From assembly GCA_947253405.1 (NCBI GenBank), contig CAMXZF010000003.1:1-30284 (forward strand): a stretch of 30,284 bases of DNA, written 5' to 3'. Positions 28,618-30,284 of the stretch are shown here, one piece after another. Position numbers and translations under genes: made by a program. This DNA comes from an uncultured Candidatus Saccharibacteria bacterium (GTDB lineage: Bacteria > Patescibacteriota > Saccharimonadia > Saccharimonadales > Saccharimonadaceae). The notes beneath the pieces are model-generated. The model did not search any database, had not been told where the DNA came from, and saw only the letters and a list, made by a program, of their open reading frames with translations. Each line of letters starts with the position of its first letter. Position 1 is the first letter of the stretch.

Positions 28618-30102
28618 CTATTCTATCACGTTATCACTATAAAAATTGTGTCTAGTTTTTAATTTCAAATATAATACGACAGCTATTATTACTGAATAAA
28701 TTAACACTAACTGCCAACATTCTGGGCGCCAACTTATGGTCGATGCGGGCAGATTTGCAATATATTGAGCTACTGCAATAATAAAGCTCAACAGCACTTG
28801 CGCTGGCCAAGCTACCAACAGTGCTAAGCTTATTGGCAATATATAAGCGGCTAAACCCGCCAAGAAAGTTAGCGCCATTACTAATGGCAAAATTGGTAAT
28901 ACTAAAAGATTACTAAGCAAACCAAACGTAGCCACACTACCCATAAAAAAGGCGATCACTGGTAAGGTAGTTATTTGGGCGCTAAATGTTTCAATAAGAA
29001 TTTGCTTAATTGACCCCAAAACAGTTTTTGGTTTTATTTTAAATAAGTCACTAATTAACGGCGCTAGAATAATTACGCCAGCAAAAGCTAAAAATGACAT
29101 ATACCAACCGGCATCGCCCCATAAGCTGGCGGGCTCAATTAGTGCCGTAATACCACCTACCAATAAAATTAGAACTACTGGATGAGTTCTACGGCCATAG
29201 TACCAGGTTATCAAGCTAATTAAAGATACCAAACCAGCTCGCATCATCGATGCCGATATACCCGTAACCATAGCAAATAAAATAACCAAACTAGCAGCAA
29301 ATATCAGAGCGATTAGCCTAGACCTCTTTGCAAACAGGCGCCTAGAAAACCTTACTAGTATGGTTAGATTGTAGCCGCTAGCTACCAGTATATGTGTCAA
29401 AGACGCTGCCATAAAACTAGTTTTTGTATTACTATCTAAATTACTTTTCTGACCCGCTAGTATGCCCATACCTAAATCTACCTCCGGCTTCTTAATAACC
29501 TTTTTAATATGATCAGAAAAGTTATCACGTATATCTAGCATCGGATCAATCCCTAGCCTCTTATTAACTTTTAATAAATCAGCTGACCTCATAGATCCAC
29601 TAAAAGAACCAAAGCCTTCTTTTAGTATGCCCCTAACGACTATTCGGTCGCCTCTTTTTATAGTGTTATCTTGCTCTACTGATATCCATATTTTACCACC
29701 TAAGTTATTGCATTTTTTGTTGCCCCTGATTACTTCGATGTCACTAAGTTGAAGGCTAATTTTGTCATTTAATTTATCTGGATCAGTACTAACCGAGCCA
29801 CTAATTTCAACCTCTTGATTATAATAATCTTGATAAAGCTTTAAACTATTTAAAGTTAAGTTTCCCCAATTAATACCAAAAATTACTCCTAATAAAATGG
29901 CTATTAAAACTATATAGCGCCTAGCGATAAAATTGATTAATATAAATAAACCAAAACTAAGAGCGATAATCGGCTTAGACATCTGTTTGTCAATTAAAAT
30001 TTGTGGCGCAAACATTATCCCCAGTAACATGCCAGCACTAAAACTAGCAATAAGCCAAGAAGTGTGGACTTGTTTTATGAAATAATTACCTTTACCACCC
30101 AT
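28618..30102 (-). CDS. comEC: ComEC/Rec2-family DNA uptake channel, without nuclease-like domain
   Basis: Inner-membrane channel for single-stranded DNA in natural transformation. 494 residues: N-terminal membrane helices (about 12-80), an outer OB-fold/DUF4131-like domain (about 95-190, EVEISGSVSTDPDK ... RGDRIVVRGIL), then the ComEC competence domain with GILAGQKSNL, THILVASGYNLTIL, TGISASMMRAGLVSLI, DAGWYMSFLAFAGV and SAQITTLPV. It ends after the last helices; the C-terminal metallo-beta-lactamase domain of longer ComEC proteins (about 750 residues) is missing. ATG 30102 lies 8 nt below a TATAAT with no Shine-Dalgarno. First gene of comEC-murT-gatD. Confidence 0.92.
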   Translation of the reverse strand: MGGKGNYFIKQVHTSWLIASFSAGMLLGIMFAPQILIDKQMSKPIIALSFGLFILINFIARRYIVLIAILLGVIFGINWGNLTLNSLKLYQDYYNQEVEISGSVSTDPDKLNDKISLQLSDIEVIRGNKKCNNLGGKIWISVEQDNTIKRGDRIVVRGILKEGFGSFSGSMRSADLLKVNKRLGIDPMLDIRDNFSDHIKKVIKKPEVDLGMGILAGQKSNLDSNTKTSFMAASLTHILVASGYNLTILVRFSRRLFAKRSRLIALIFAASLVILFAMVTGISASMMRAGLVSLISLITWYYGRRTHPVVLILLVGGITALIEPASLWGDAGWYMSFLAFAGVIILAPLISDLFKIKPKTVLGSIKQILIETFSAQITTLPVIAFFMGSVATFGLLSNLLVLPILPLVMALTFLAGLAAYILPISLALLVAWPAQVLLSFIIAVAQYIANLPASTISWRPECWQLVLIYSVIIAVVLYLKLKTRHNFYSDNVIE

Positions 30103-30110
30103 AGTTATTA

Positions 30111-30116
30111 ATTATA
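30111..30116 (-). promoter_or_regulatory. -10 box of the comEC operon, leaderless arrangement
   Basis: Minus-strand TATAAT followed by TAATAACT and the ATG at 30102. No convincing -35. Confidence 0.45.
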
Positions 30117-30225
30117 ATTTTAATATAAAAACACCCCTTGTTTATGCAACAAATAATCTTATAAAGGTATCTAATTTAGCTCCAAAGTTATTCACTAATA
30201 TTTGATTTAACGTCTAATCTCAAAA

Positions 30226-30254
30226 TTGAAGTAATGGGCCTTTTAAGATATAAT
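30226..30254 (+). promoter_or_regulatory. Promoter of a gene beyond the right end
   Basis: TTGAAG (30226-30231), 17-nt spacer, TATAAT (30249-30254). It points off the contig, divergent from comEC; its gene is not present. The rest of 30103-30268 shows no coding sequence. Confidence 0.55.
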
Positions 30255-30268
30255 GGAGAGGTATATTT

Positions 30269-30284
30269 CTGTCTCTTATACACA
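30269..30284. other. Untrimmed Nextera mosaic end
   Basis: CTGTCTCTTATACACA, the first 16 bases of the 19-bp Tn5 mosaic end in the read-through orientation. Artefact of library preparation, mirror of the one at the left end. Confidence 0.96.

Noticed and set aside
1..30284. TGA reassigned to glycine as in Gracilibacteria/Absconditabacteria
   Set aside because: TGA ends murT and the G5-domain gene in ATGA overlaps, and no gene needs an internal TGA to be read through.
1..30284. CRISPR array, insertion sequence or reverse transcriptase
   Set aside because: No regularly spaced repeats, no transposase and no RT motif (such as YxDD in context) were seen in any frame.

Overview
This is a contig from an AT-rich bacterium with a reduced genome, most likely a Patescibacterium (CPR) of the Saccharibacteria/TM7 group. 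The grounds are: an alpha2-type glycyl-tRNA synthetase, a MurT-GatD pair with a YkuD L,D-transpeptidase, RNase J, ComEC, a membrane-anchored Clp ATPase, many small membrane proteins of no known family, no biosynthetic genes apart from tpiA, and a PAG-like surface protein style typical of the group. TGA is used as a stop (ends of murT and of the G5-domain gene), so this is the standard bacterial code and not the TGA=Gly code of Gracilibacteria/Absconditabacteria. Species cannot be named from the sequence. Both contig ends are untrimmed Illumina Nextera adapter (1-47 and 30269-30284), so real sequence runs from about 48 to 30268.

Layout. 48-657: truncated tilS (minus) diverging from a 41-residue ORF with a consensus promoter. 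661-3882 (minus): glyS, recO, and a tiny two-component pair (soluble kinase, then lone receiver). 3977-11594 (minus): a membrane protein, ftsK, rnj (RNase J) and pcrA/uvrD, each with its own promoter. 11664-13648 (minus): tpiA followed by a tail-anchored basic/Pro-rich protein. 13745-16469: a large secreted protein with an FGE/C-type-lectin-like C-terminus and a G10 tract in its leader. 16480-20671 (minus): an operon of a small membrane protein, membrane Clp ATPase, membrane coiled-coil protein and family-4 uracil-DNA glycosylase. 20771-21623 (plus): yebC and tRNA-Pro(TGG). 21676-24794 (minus): a four-gene membrane/secretion cluster with a DUF1524-type HNH nuclease, a G5-domain protein and a long charged-helix protein. 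25035-26549 (plus): YkuD L,D-transpeptidase. 26564-30102 (minus): comEC-murT-gatD.

Functional threads. Cell wall: MurT-GatD would amidate lipid II D-Glu, and the YkuD enzyme would make 3-3 crosslinks. DNA: ComEC plus a secreted nuclease fits DNA scavenging or uptake; PcrA, RecO, UDG and FtsK are chromosome maintenance. Surface variation is the most interesting theme. The large surface protein has a homopolymer whose length sets whether an SD-led upstream ORF is in frame with it, and its C-terminus looks like the variable region of a diversity-generating retroelement target. The nuclease is split from its membrane anchor by a 7-nt tandem repeat whose loss of one copy would rejoin them. Regulation: most promoters are extended -10 (TGn-TATAAT-like), and several place the -10 only 6-9 nt before the ATG with no Shine-Dalgarno, implying leaderless mRNAs. 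A second theme is loss of structural metal sites (Cys clusters) in GlyRS, RecO, UDG and MurT.
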